Source: Bremerella sp. P1
GTDB lineage: Bacteria > Planctomycetota > Planctomycetia > Pirellulales > Pirellulaceae
Direction: 5' to 3'
DNA: 64,000 bases
NCBI RefSeq assembly: GCF_028748185.1
Contig: NZ_CP118164.1
Span: forward strand, 4,675,814 to 4,739,813
Shown here: piece by piece, positions 26,677-35,033 of the stretch
How the letters are laid out: the number at the start of each line of letters is the position of its first letter
Numbering within the stretch: the first letter of the stretch is position 1
Position numbers and translations under genes: made by a program
Notes under the pieces: model-generated
Database searches by the model: none
Told to the model about the DNA's origin: nothing
Seen by the model: the letters and a program-made list of their open reading frames with translations, nothing else

Positions 26677-28599
26677 CTATCGAGTCGATCGAGAGGGTGA
26701 GCGGCGCTGAGCAACCGGCTGTCCAACGTCTTGCGGTTGCGACTGCTTCAGGCCTGCGTCTCCACGTCCGTGTTGTGCCATCTGTTCCGGGGAAACCCAG
26801 CGAACCGCGTCCAGCCCGGCATTCATGTTGGCGAACTGCTGGGCAGCTTCGGCTTCGATGGAAGCACGTCGAGCCATTTCGACTTCCCCCAGCGTTTGGT
26901 GCACCGAGGCCAGGTTCTGCCAGATTTCCGGACGCGGCGAGGCCTTGACCCCTTGCAGCAGTGCCTGCTTCGCGTCTTCCAGTTGTCCGTAGCGAGCGAG
27001 CAAAACGCCCAGTTCGTTGGCCGCTTCGTAGTTCGATCCGTCAACGGCCAGAGCAGTTTGGAACAAGGCGATCGAACGCGGACCAACCAGGGTGCGGTTG
27101 TCGCCGGTGGTGTTGTTGAGGTACTGCTGAATGCGCCCCAGGCCAACGAGCGCCCGAGCCGTTTCCGGCATGCCGCCGCATGCGACGTTCAGACGTTCTT
27201 GAGCGTAGGAGAAGTACGCCTGAGCCGCGGTAAGGGCCGTTTCGTACTCCAGGTTCTTTCCCTTGAGGACCGGCGTGCGGTGCGAGTCGACGACCAGGTT
27301 CAGGTCGACATTGGCTTCCAGCTGGGCCCCGGCAGGAATGAACTCGCCCGCTTCGTCGAGGGCGGCGATCGCGTCGGCGAGGGCTTCGCTGTGACGATGC
27401 GACTTCTCGGCGGTGTCCAGCGTTTGTGTGGCCAGGCGAAGAGCTTGAATGAATTCAGCACGTGCCGAGTAATAGGCACCTCGCTGAGCGAGAATCAAGC
27501 CATGGTCGACCAGGCTGGCCATGCGTCCACGAACGGCCAGCAGGGCATGGTCGATCTGGGCAGGTCGTGGCGGACCAGCCACCATGTTCGGAGTCATCAG
27601 GACCGAGCGAGGTGTGCCGGTGCGCGACTGCAGCGGCATATCGGCGACGTCAACGACATCTTGCTTGGCCGGGTTCAGCGAGCTTTCTTCCCGAGGTGCC
27701 TTCGGTGCGAGACTCACGAACTTGGACGGCGGACCTGCCGGTGGTTCAAGTTGCTCAGCGATCGACGGCATCTCGGTCTTGCGAGTCGAGTTGTTCACCA
27801 GATTGGGCACGGCTGGCGACTGCGGAATCTTACGCATCGTCGGGACGGGGGTGTGTTCGTCTTCGACCTTGGGTAAAAGTTGGAGATCCGGTCGTGCACT
27901 GGCCACAGGCATCTTCGTTGGCGGAGGCGGAAGCTTCACTTGCGGAGCCGGTGCATTTCGCGGCGCTTCGATCTGCGGTGGATTGAGCGCGAGTGGTTCG
28001 AGCTGTTTACTCGGAGCAATTGGCTTCGAAGGTTCTAGCACAGAGCGAGTGGGTTCCGGCTTCCTGGCGACGGGCTTCTCGACAAGTGGCTTCGCCGCAG
28101 GAGGCGAGACGACTGCGGGCACTTTCGGTGTCGGCTTGGACTCGGCAATGCTTTTCTTCGGAGCCGGAATGTGTGCCGGTGGTTCGAGCAAAAGCTCTTC
28201 CGGTTTTTGTGGTTTGGGTGGTGCCGGGTTTGCGGGCGGTGTGGCCTGTGGCGACTTTTCCGATGGTTTCGATTTTTCGATTTTCAGCGGAAAGCGAATC
28301 GAGTCGAGCGAAGTTGGCTTGTCCGAGGACTTGGGTTTGGCAACCGGCGGAAGACGCTTGGGATTGGCGTATGGGTTGTTAACGATGTTCTCGTGCGCTT
28401 CACTGATTTCCAGATGAGCGGCCAACTGGGCCATGGGACGAATGTCTTCGGGCGCATGAAAGCGATTGGGTGCGCTAGCCGCCGGCTTCTCGTCGGTATG
28501 GTTGGCCACTTTCGAATTGCGCCCACAGCCGACGATCATTAACATCGTCAAACTCAGTGCAATCCCAACTCGGCTCGTTGAGGGCAGAGGTCGATCCAT
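26677..28599 (-). CDS. Proline-rich lipoprotein with TPR-like C-terminus
   Basis: About 640 residues. Lipoprotein signal ending MLMIVGC. Residues about 80-320 are proline/lysine-rich and disordered (PPANPAPPKPQKPEELL; KLPPPPTKMPVA). The C-terminal 300 residues are alpha-helical tetratricopeptide-like (YEAANELGVLLARYGQLEDAKQALL region, SPRPEIWQNLASVHQTLGE). It may span the periplasm from the lipid anchor and serve the exopolysaccharide channel encoded directly downstream. ATG 28599 (MDRPLPST) is taken; an ATG four codons earlier is possible. The order TPR lipoprotein then export protein suggests one transcript. Confidence 0.72.
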   Translation of the reverse strand: MDRPLPSTSRVGIALSLTMLMIVGCGRNSKVANHTDEKPAASAPNRFHAPEDIRPMAQLAAHLEISEAHENIVNNPYANPKRLPPVAKPKSSDKPTSLDSIRFPLKIEKSKPSEKSPQATPPANPAPPKPQKPEELLLEPPAHIPAPKKSIAESKPTPKVPAVVSPPAAKPLVEKPVARKPEPTRSVLEPSKPIAPSKQLEPLALNPPQIEAPRNAPAPQVKLPPPPTKMPVASARPDLQLLPKVEDEHTPVPTMRKIPQSPAVPNLVNNSTRKTEMPSIAEQLEPPAGPPSKFVSLAPKAPREESSLNPAKQDVVDVADMPLQSRTGTPRSVLMTPNMVAGPPRPAQIDHALLAVRGRMASLVDHGLILAQRGAYYSARAEFIQALRLATQTLDTAEKSHRHSEALADAIAALDEAGEFIPAGAQLEANVDLNLVVDSHRTPVLKGKNLEYETALTAAQAYFSYAQERLNVACGGMPETARALVGLGRIQQYLNNTTGDNRTLVGPRSIALFQTALAVDGSNYEAANELGVLLARYGQLEDAKQALLQGVKASPRPEIWQNLASVHQTLGEVEMARRASIEAEAAQQFANMNAGLDAVRWVSPEQMAQHGRGDAGLKQSQPQDVGQPVAQRRSPSRSTR

Positions 28600-28951
28600 C
28601 GGTCCATCCATGAAGTGTCAAGAGATGCAGCGCATTGCCATCCGTGCAGTGGCGCATCGATTCCTAAACACGAAATCGACCAATTGATTTCAATGCAATC
28701 ACTCAAACCACGCACGTGAGCGATGCTCGTCGAAGGGTGCGAGGTCATACCTGATACATGCCTTAGGAGGAGAACGTTCCGGATAATCGTTACAGGTGAA
28801 TTCGGCCTGCATGTTGATTTCCGAAAGGGGCCGCAAAAGCGAATATGGTTTTCATAGTATTTAATTTTTCCCACGTCCTTAAAAGTAATCTACCTTTGGG
28901 TGAGCTGAACAACTCAGCGGCTTCATTGAAAGCGTGTGAAAGAGCATTACA
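28600..28951. other. 352-base divergent intergenic region
   Basis: Lies between the minus-strand TPR lipoprotein and the plus-strand diguanylate cyclase, so must hold both promoters. AT-rich around 28845-28885. A small hairpin (GCTGA-acaac-TCAGC) lies near 28904-28918. No match to a c-di-GMP riboswitch consensus was seen, and no gene. Confidence 0.5.
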
Positions 28952-30589
28952 TTGACACCCGGCACCGCAATTCAACCCGATGCTGATGCGACTCGCAGCC
29001 AAGTTCTGGTTGTGGACGACGATAGGCTGATTCGAACTCTCATTCGCGAGTTTCTGACGCGTGAAGGGTACGAAGTGGTCACCGCCGAGAATTGCCGTGA
29101 AGCGTTGGAAGTGCTGGAAGAGGAAAAGCACGAGTTCAAGTTCCTGGTGACCGACTGGGAATTGCCCGATGGTTCAGGGATTGATCTGATCCGACACGTG
29201 CGACACGTTGTCAGCTCGCACTACATGTACATTGTGATGGCCACGTCTCACGGCAATCGTGAGAACCTGACCCAGGCACTCAACGCCGGGGCCGACGACT
29301 TCCTGGCCAAGCCAATCGATCGCGGCGAACTGGTTGCCCGTATGCGGTCGGGTCAGCGAATTCTGGCCTTGGAAACGCGACTGACGCACCTGGCCAATAG
29401 CGATCTATTAACCGGTCTGCCAACGCGACGCGTGTTTGAAGACATGGTCGCCAAGGAATGGAGCCGTGCTCGTCGTTATCGATTGCCACTTTCGTGCGTG
29501 ATCTTCGATATCGACTACTTCAAACGAATCAATGACGTTCATGGTCATGCCTCCGGCGACCAGGTCTTACGCGAAGTCGGACGGGTGTTCGCCGATTCAG
29601 TTCGTAAGTCCGATATCATTTGCCGTTACGGTGGCGAAGAGTTCTGTGCCGTTTTGCCGGAAACGTCTTCCTCCCAAGCGTGCATCTGGGCCGAGAACCT
29701 GCGTAAGCGAATCGCGGAAACCGAAATCATTCTCGACTCGGCCGTGGTGAATGTGACTTCCAGTTTCGGTGTCGCCGAGGCGATGGCGGAAATGGAAGAA
29801 CTGGACGACCTGGTCGAGATCGCCGATCAATGCCTGATCGAAGCTAAGCAAAAAGGCCGCAACCAGGTTGTTTCCTTCAATAAACTGCAAGAGTCGATCA
29901 ACAGCGACTCGACAGGGCACCTCGACTTAGTCTTTGGTGGTGCCGTTTCCGCGGACGCGATGACCCCTGTGGTCAGTACGGTGACGCCTGATTCAAGTGT
30001 CGTGGAAATCAGTCAGTTCTTCTTGAACTATCGCATTCCATCCGCACCGGTCGTCGATAACGATGGCAACCTGGTGGGTATCGTCTCGGAGAAGGATCTC
30101 ATGTCGGTTGCCTGCCGACCGAATCCTCACGAGATTACCATCGGCGAAGTGATGCGAAAGAACCTAATCTGTTACCCGCCGAACATTCCACTGCGTGTCG
30201 TTTGGGAATTCCTGAATCGTGTTTCGATTCGTACGGTCTTGATTTCCGAAAACGGCAAAACGCTCGGGGTTCTCAGCCGACAAAGCATCCTCCGTTGGCT
30301 CGCCAACACCACGTGGAAGCACAACGGAATCCCTGGCTTGGAAGGCGATACCGCCAACGGATCGTCCAAGCGACTGGAAGTGGCCGCCAAGCTGCTGTCC
30401 GAAACCTCACGCCAGCTTACCAATGACGTCGAAGTGCGTTCGGAAGATGAACACGCCGCGATGGTGATTGGTACGGTCTCGAAGATGCAGGATCTGATGA
30501 CCGATCTGTTGGAAGCCGTACGCGGCGGTTCCGATACCTGTCGCGGAGCAACGGCTCTTGGGGCTGCGTTCGGTGCGACCGAACTCTAA
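28952..30589 (+). CDS. Response regulator with REC, GGDEF and CBS domains (diguanylate cyclase)
   Basis: 545 residues. REC receiver about 16-135 with acidic pocket VVDDDR and phospho-acceptor D68 (LVTDWELPDG) and the conserved AKPID lysine. GGDEF domain about 145-310 with active site GGEEF (227-231) and an intact inhibitory I-site RKSD (218-221) five residues before it. A CBS pair about 325-450 follows (DAMTPVVSTV; VVDNDGNLVGIVSEKDLM; GEVMRKNLICYPP; GVLSRQSILRWL), then a helical tail. It makes c-di-GMP from two GTP. The CBS pair may sense adenyl nucleotides. Start is TTG at 28952 with GAAAGAG upstream. No sensor kinase gene is adjacent. Confidence 0.88.
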   Translation: MTPGTAIQPDADATRSQVLVVDDDRLIRTLIREFLTREGYEVVTAENCREALEVLEEEKHEFKFLVTDWELPDGSGIDLIRHVRHVVSSHYMYIVMATSHGNRENLTQALNAGADDFLAKPIDRGELVARMRSGQRILALETRLTHLANSDLLTGLPTRRVFEDMVAKEWSRARRYRLPLSCVIFDIDYFKRINDVHGHASGDQVLREVGRVFADSVRKSDIICRYGGEEFCAVLPETSSSQACIWAENLRKRIAETEIILDSAVVNVTSSFGVAEAMAEMEELDDLVEIADQCLIEAKQKGRNQVVSFNKLQESINSDSTGHLDLVFGGAVSADAMTPVVSTVTPDSSVVEISQFFLNYRIPSAPVVDNDGNLVGIVSEKDLMSVACRPNPHEITIGEVMRKNLICYPPNIPLRVVWEFLNRVSIRTVLISENGKTLGVLSRQSILRWLANTTWKHNGIPGLEGDTANGSSKRLEVAAKLLSETSRQLTNDVEVRSEDEHAAMVIGTVSKMQDLMTDLLEAVRGGSDTCRGATALGAAFGATEL

Positions 30590-30592
30590 GCG

Positions 30593-31186
30593 TTAGCGAA
30601 CCCAAATCTTATACAGCCACTGGATGGTCTTGGGAAAAGGTTCCCCATCGAGCGACGCGTTCACCTCAAACCCACTGGCCGATGCTGGGACTTCCGGCGT
30701 CGGAAATTGTTCCTGGGCAATCACGTCGACACACACTTCGCTGCCGTTGATGTTCCACACCCAGGGACCGTCCCGTTCTAATTTGGGATCGATCATCTCT
30801 TCCATCGCGCACCCATAATGGCTGCAGATCCGCATCGGGTAATCCTTCATGCGGCAAGCGACCGAAAAGTGAATTCCGCCCGGTTCTTCCATCGGCTCGA
30901 CGGCGGCCGACCAGTGGCTATCGCCTGCCATGCCGACCAGCAGGGCAATCGTGCCGACCTTACGTTCTTCCAGGTGAATCTCCTGGAAAGGAGGACTCTC
31001 GGGCCAAGGCTCCTCGTCGTTTCCTTCGATCGAAACGAACAGCGGGATGCACTCTTCCCCTTGGACCAGCGCGATAATGTGACCGAAGCGGTCCTTCTGC
31101 TTCACGAAGTTGACGAACAGACCGACGCCATCCTCGCGAATCGATTCCACGAAAAAGGCCTCGGCGTTAGGTGAGGGTTCTGACAC
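30593..31186 (-). CDS. Hypothetical soluble protein
   Basis: 197 residues, acidic, no signal or membrane helix. The N-terminal half looks alpha/beta (GVGLFVNFVKQKDRFGHIIALV; VGTIALLVGMAGDSHWSAAVEP). GTG start at 31186. It begins 18 bases after the prfB stop on the same strand, so it is likely co-transcribed with prfB. It is convergent with the cyclase gene, three bases apart. I recognise no family. Confidence 0.7.
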   Translation of the reverse strand: MSEPSPNAEAFFVESIREDGVGLFVNFVKQKDRFGHIIALVQGEECIPLFVSIEGNDEEPWPESPPFQEIHLEERKVGTIALLVGMAGDSHWSAAVEPMEEPGGIHFSVACRMKDYPMRICSHYGCAMEEMIDPKLERDGPWVWNINGSEVCVDVIAQEQFPTPEVPASASGFEVNASLDGEPFPKTIQWLYKIWVR

Positions 31187-31204
31187 GAATGGTATTCCTG
31201 ATTG

Positions 31205-32315
31205 CTAGTTTTGCGGCGATTCCTGGCCGACGCGCCACCGCAGGTAGGCGTCGAGGAAGCCTTGGATTTCGCCGTTCATCACGCTATGGAAGCTGCCCAT
31301 GTAAAAGCCGGTGCGGGCATCCTTCACACGTTGATCGGGGTGCAGGAAGTAGTTGCGAATCTGCGAGCCGAAACCGACCTTGGCTTGGGTCTTGTACTTT
31401 TCGGCCTGCTGGCTTTCGCGGCGCTCTTCCTCGACGCGAGCAATGCGCGAACGCAACATCTTCCAGGCTTGGGCCCGGTTCTTATGCTGACTTCGTTCCT
31501 GCTGACACTGCACCACGATGCCGGTGGGGACGTGCGTCAGGCGGATCGCGCTATCGGTCTTATTCACGTGCTGACCACCTGCACCGCTGGCGCGGTACGT
31601 ATCGACGCGGACGTCTTCTTCGTCGATGTCGACTTCTTCGCTATCGGGAATTTCCGGCGAGACATCGACCGCCGCGAAGCTGGTCTGGCGTTTTCCTTCC
31701 GAGTTGAACGGGCTGATACGCACCAGGCGATGCATGCCCGTTTCCCCTTTGAGGTAGCCGTAAGCCATCGGACCACGAACGACAAAGGTGGCGTTGTTGA
31801 TGCCGGCCTCTTCGTTGTCGGTGCGATCGATCAGTTCGACGTCGTACTCGTTCTGGTCCGCCCAGCGGCCATACATCGTGAGCATCATTTCTGCCCAGTC
31901 ATTGGCGTCGGTACCCCCGTCGCGAGCATTGATCGTGACGATCGCACCACAGTTGTCGTACGGTCCGTCGAGCAGGGCTTTCAGCTCCAGCGTCTCGAGA
32001 TCGGACTCGAGCTTCTCGATCGTGCCCGGGACCTCGTCGGCCAGGGAATCATCTTCCTCGGCCATCTCGAGCATCACATCCAGATCTTCGATACCGGACA
32101 GGCACGCGTCCAACGGTTCGACCAGGCTCTTGAGCGACTTCATTTGCCCGACCGTCTCTTGGGCTTTCTCTTGATTGTCCCAAAAGTCAGGGGCGGACAT
32201 CCGCTGCTCAATATCCTTCAGCTGCTGCTGCTTGGCAGCGTAGTCAAAGAGAGTCCTTTAACTGAAGGAGTCGCTGTCGGATGCTTTCTGCTCGATCGTA
32301 AAACTCGCGTTCCAT
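31205..32315 (-). CDS. prfB: Peptide chain release factor 2 (joined by programmed +1 frameshift)
   Basis: Full product 369 residues: 23 codons from ATG 32315 to an in-frame TGA (32244-32246), then +1 shift into the 346-codon downstream frame. Seen: GGQ catalytic motif ([15 protein letters not shown]) for peptidyl-tRNA hydrolysis and SPF, the RF2-type stop-codon recognition tripeptide, in [14 protein letters not shown]2 releases at UGA and UAA. The main frame has an internal ATG at 32200, so automatic calling gives a protein lacking 38 residues. The N-terminal zero frame ([18 protein letters not shown]) continues smoothly into [15 protein letters not shown] after the shift. Confidence 0.93.
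32243..32259 (-). promoter_or_regulatory. RF2 programmed +1 frameshift site
   Basis: On the minus strand the sequence reads AAAGGA-CTCT-CTTTGAC: a Shine-Dalgarno-like AAAGGA (32254-32259), a four-base spacer and the slippery CTT TGA C with the internal stop at 32244-32246. This is the classical autoregulatory arrangement in which scarce RF2 lets the ribosome slip on CUU past the UGA. Confidence 0.93.
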
Positions 32316-32366
32316 AGTGGATCCGAGAAAGGTTCGTGGGGGATAAATCGATTACTGCAATTCTTG

Positions 32367-32468
32367 CTCCCCTCGCCCCTGCGGGGAGAGGGTTAGGGTG
32401 AGGGGGCGAACCTGGTACCAGCTCTCCAACCCTCACCCTAGCCCTCTCCCTTGGGAAGGGAGAGGGGA
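32367..32468. repeat. Inverted pair of REP-like palindromic repeats (copies A and B)
   Basis: Copy A (32367-32410) and copy B (32428-32468) are opposite-orientation copies of one unit whose core reads GAGAGGGTTAGGGTGAGGG, each preceded by a small hairpin of the CCCCT...GGGGA kind. They sit between the prfB start and the ridA-like stop. Such doublets resemble bacterial REP/BIME elements. The same unit returns at 33593 and 33721. Confidence 0.85.
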
Positions 32469-32479
32469 CTGGTTTGGAA

Positions 32480-32944
32480 CTAGTCGTTCAATTCGAAGAT
32501 GGCTTCGACTTCCACGGTCATGCCAGCCGGCAAGGCGTTCACGCCGATGGCACTACGAGCGGCGATGCCGCAATCTTCGCCGAAGACCTCTTTCATCAGT
32601 TCACTGAAGCCATTGATCACGGCCGGTTGCTGGGTGAAGCCATCTTCGCAGTTGACCATGCCGAACGTCTTCACCAGGCGCTTGATCTTGTCGAGGCTGC
32701 CGAGGTGCGCCTTCAGGGTTGCGAGCATGGCCAGGCCGGTTTGGCGTGCGGCGGCGTAGCCTACTTCCTGATCGACATCGACGCCCACCTTGCCCAATTG
32801 AAGCGTGCCGTCCGGGCTCAAGGGGCCATGTCCCGAGAGGTAAACCATGTTCCCAACCGTGACCGCTGGCTTGTAAAGACCCATGGCCTTCGGGGCTGGC
32901 GGCAGTTCGACGTTCAAAGCTTCCAGGTTGGCATCAAAGCTCAT
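32480..32944 (-). CDS. RidA/YjgF-family protein
   Basis: 154 residues, the usual size. Seen: YLSGHGPLSPDGTL, ARQTGLAMLATLKAHLGSLDKIKRLVKTFGMVNC and ARSAIGVNALPAGMTVEVEAIF, matching the YjgF/YER057c/UK114 trimer fold with the C-terminal arginine-containing block. RidA proteins hydrolyse reactive enamine/imine intermediates of amino-acid metabolism; this is the longer YjgF-like subgroup whose activity varies. ATG 32944. HisI starts farther upstream on the same strand, separated by 64 bases containing a degenerate repeat. Confidence 0.88.
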   Translation of the reverse strand: MSFDANLEALNVELPPAPKAMGLYKPAVTVGNMVYLSGHGPLSPDGTLQLGKVGVDVDQEVGYAAARQTGLAMLATLKAHLGSLDKIKRLVKTFGMVNCEDGFTQQPAVINGFSELMKEVFGEDCGIAARSAIGVNALPAGMTVEVEAIFELND

Positions 32945-32973
32945 GATGATTCTTTCGGTTTAAAAGGTTCCTG

Positions 32974-33000
32974 TCCCCTCGCCTCTGTGGGCAGAGGTAA
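32974..33000. repeat. Degenerate fragment of the REP-like unit
   Basis: TCCCCTCGCCTCTGTGGGCA followed by AGAGGT resembles the first half of the repeat at 32367 and 33593 but lacks the GGGTGAGGG tail. It lies between hisI and the ridA-like gene. Confidence 0.5.
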
Positions 33001-33008
33001 CAGGATGG

Positions 33009-33398
33009 TTATTTCTTATAAACGTCGTCTGGGTTCACCAGACGTTGTCCGACGATCTTGGTTTCGCTGGGGCCTACTTCCCGAAAGAAACAGGTTCGGT
33101 AACCTTCGTGACAGGCAGCCCCTTTTTGTTCGACCTTCAACAGAACCGTATCGGCATCGCAGTCGACCAGGATCTGGCGGACCTGCTGTTGATGGCCACT
33201 CTCTTCCCCTTTACGCCACAGTTTGCCGCGGCTGCGACTGAAGTAGACTGCCCGGCCGGTGGCGAGCGTTTCCTGGAAGGCCTCGCGGTTCATCCAGGCC
33301 ATCATCAACACCTCGCCATTGTCGGCATCTTGCGCGATCGCAGGCACCAGACCGCCGGCCTTTTCAAAGTCGGGCTCGCGGGGGAGGGAGATGGACAT
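33009..33398 (-). CDS. hisI: Phosphoribosyl-AMP cyclohydrolase
   Basis: 129 residues, the normal monofunctional size. Seen: [26 protein letters not shown] split over residues 16-41, [20 protein letters not shown], the metal-binding [11 protein letters not shown] block and [15 protein letters not shown] with zinc-ligand cysteines. Third step of histidine synthesis: opens the purine ring of phosphoribosyl-AMP. ATG 33398. No other his gene is nearby, so the pathway is scattered. Confidence 0.95.
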   Translation of the reverse strand: MSISLPREPDFEKAGGLVPAIAQDADNGEVLMMAWMNREAFQETLATGRAVYFSRSRGKLWRKGEESGHQQQVRQILVDCDADTVLLKVEQKGAACHEGYRTCFFREVGPSETKIVGQRLVNPDDVYKK

Positions 33399-33551
33399 CG
33401 CAGGGTACTCTTCAACAATGGGCCGAGTAAAAGGGAATCAATTCGGTTAAGTGTGGCTGTTTCTGCGTGAATCGGCAACCGGGGAGCCAGCGACAACAAC
33501 ACGCTAGTCGTTGCCGCTCAAGAAGATGAGCGCATGCGCGAACTTTGCCCG

Positions 33552-33839
33552 CACGCCCAAGCAGACTTGGGCGTGGCACCCAGATTCTCCGGTCCCCTCG
33601 CCCCTATGGGGAGAGGGTTAGGGTGAGGGGGCAAATTGCTTGTTGACAGCGCATGCCCAAGCCGGGTTCCGATCGGTTCGGAACTTATGTCTGGCGATGT
33701 TGGTGAAGGGGCGCTCAGGAAACCCTCACCCTGGCTCTGCGAGGGAGAGGGGACAAGAGCTTCATGGCGGGCCGCGTTCGTTGGGTTGATTCTCGTTGAG
33801 CGCCAGACCGGGTGCCACGCCCAAGTCTGCTTGGGCGTG
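33552..33839. repeat. Symmetrical island of nested inverted repeats
   Basis: Outer arms: a 30-base sequence at 33552-33581 and its exact reverse complement at 33810-33839. Each arm is itself palindromic (CGCCCAAG...CTTGGGCG). Inside lie REP-like copies C (33593-33631) and D (33721-33753), again in opposite orientation. The 33399-33761 gap therefore consists mainly of repeats and holds no gene. The order outer-REP-spacer-REP-outer could be one mobile unit or stacked insertions. Confidence 0.85.
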
Positions 33840-34601
33840 TTGTGCGACGCTTACCTGGTCAATCCAGTACAGCAGATCGAACTCCACGACCTCGACATGA
33901 GGGCAAACCTTCGGCACGTCTTCGCTGGGTAAGTACGGTTCGTACTCAGGCACTTCGTGCGAAGCGCCCAGCTCACGACGCAGGCACTCAATCTTGGTCT
34001 GCTTCGTATGGATCTTCTCTTGCAGTTCCAAATCTTGCAGCTTCAGCCGGTAGAAGGACCACGCCAGGTACCGTTTCTCTTGGTACGTGTACGGCTGTTC
34101 GAGGGGAAGATCCTTCCAGCGTTTTGGCCGCTTGCGGCGTGTTGGTGAGTCTTCGTCGCGATTTTGTTTCGTCCTCTTCGGACTGGGCAACTGCGGTGGA
34201 TCTTCCTCGGGGAAGTCGTAGGCCGCGACATGGGGATCGATCGGCACCGTCAGGTAGTCGGCGCAGAAACCAGGATCGTCAGACGCAAGAAACTGGGCAT
34301 GACGTGCTTCCTGTTTGGCTCGCTCGGCCTGTTGGAACGCCTCCCACGCTGCTTCTTTGAGTGCGTCTTGCCGACGCGCGATTGCCTCCCACGGGGAAGG
34401 TCGCATGCCGGGCGGCTTAGGGTAAGCCGGTTCCGGCGTCGGCGAGGGTTCTTCACAAGGTTCTTCGACCGCAAGATGCATCAACACTTCGCCGCAGCAG
34501 GGACACAGAAGCCGGTTCCCATCGCGCACGGCAACCTGCGGAGCGTGCTCAGTTGAGCCTGCTCCGTGCGTTTCAAGTTGTGCGACGTGGTGATGGGACA
34601 T
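33762..34601 (-). CDS. Hypothetical protein with CxxC pair and repeat-derived C-terminus
   Basis: About 279 residues from ATG 34601 (MSHHHVAQ). Contains LLCPCCGEVL near residue 38-47 (possible half zinc knuckle), a helical Ala/Gln/Glu region (RQDALKEAAWEAFQQAERAKQ), a basic stretch (SPTRRKRPKRWKDL) and a helix around KRYLAWSFYRLKLQDLELQEK. The last about 25 residues (HAQADLGVAP and on) are read out of the 30-base repeat at 33810-33839, so the original stop has probably been replaced. An in-frame ATG at 34679 adds 26 residues that run through another hairpin repeat and is disfavoured. No family recognised. Confidence 0.6.
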   Translation of the reverse strand: MSHHHVAQLETHGAGSTEHAPQVAVRDGNRLLCPCCGEVLMHLAVEEPCEEPSPTPEPAYPKPPGMRPSPWEAIARRQDALKEAAWEAFQQAERAKQEARHAQFLASDDPGFCADYLTVPIDPHVAAYDFPEEDPPQLPSPKRTKQNRDEDSPTRRKRPKRWKDLPLEQPYTYQEKRYLAWSFYRLKLQDLELQEKIHTKQTKIECLRRELGASHEVPEYEPYLPSEDVPKVCPHVEVVEFDLLYWIDQVSVAQHAQADLGVAPGLALNENQPNERGPP

Positions 34602-35033
34602 GACGTATTTGTGTGTTGATGATTGGTTACGAGTTCGCACGCCCAAGAAGCAAGATTGCTTCGTTGGGTGTACGTGCAATCTATCAGCGGAGTGCTTCAG
34701 TGAGATAGTGCGCGCGAGAAGTTTTTTGTAGTCGGAACCCTGGTACCCACTTCGCGACCCGCGCTGGCGCGGGCCCTACTTTCTATCCGTGACCATCGGT
34801 GAAATCCGTGGTTGGTCCTCTCTCACGCGAAAGCACCATGCAAACGGCAGATCTGGCCTGCCGTGATCAATCGGTCTGACCAGAAGACCCCGCACATTCG
34901 GACTGTGTTCGCTAGCGGTGTAGTCAATGGAAGCAGGATGCCGAATCGATAACTGTTGGGTCGCCCTGCGGCGTTTTGGGACCACCCATCACCAGCTATC
35001 GTTGATCCCCCCATGTCCTGCTGAGGTTCCGTC
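34602..35033. other. 432-base intergenic region with hairpin repeats
   Basis: Divergent region between the hypothetical gene and the GT2-like gene. Holds a long imperfect hairpin (34637-34677) related to the CGCCCAAG repeat and a GC hairpin CCCGCGC-tgg-CGCGGG near 34759-34774. No convincing gene: the two minus-strand frames at 34776-35071 overlap and lack protein character. Confidence 0.55.
34637..34677. repeat. Imperfect hairpin repeat related to the 33552 family
   Basis: GCACGCCCAAGAAGCAA, loop GAT, TTGCTTCGTTGGGTGTACGTGC: 17 paired positions with small bulges. The CGCCCAA core matches the arm of the repeat island 800 bases away. Confidence 0.55.

Noticed and set aside
28600-28951. c-di-GMP riboswitch ahead of the GGDEF gene
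   Set aside because: No GEMM-type conserved core was found in either orientation; only a small hairpin is present.
33552-33839. CRISPR array or IS element at the repeat island
   Set aside because: Repeats are inverted, not direct with regular spacers, and no transposase or cas gene is near.
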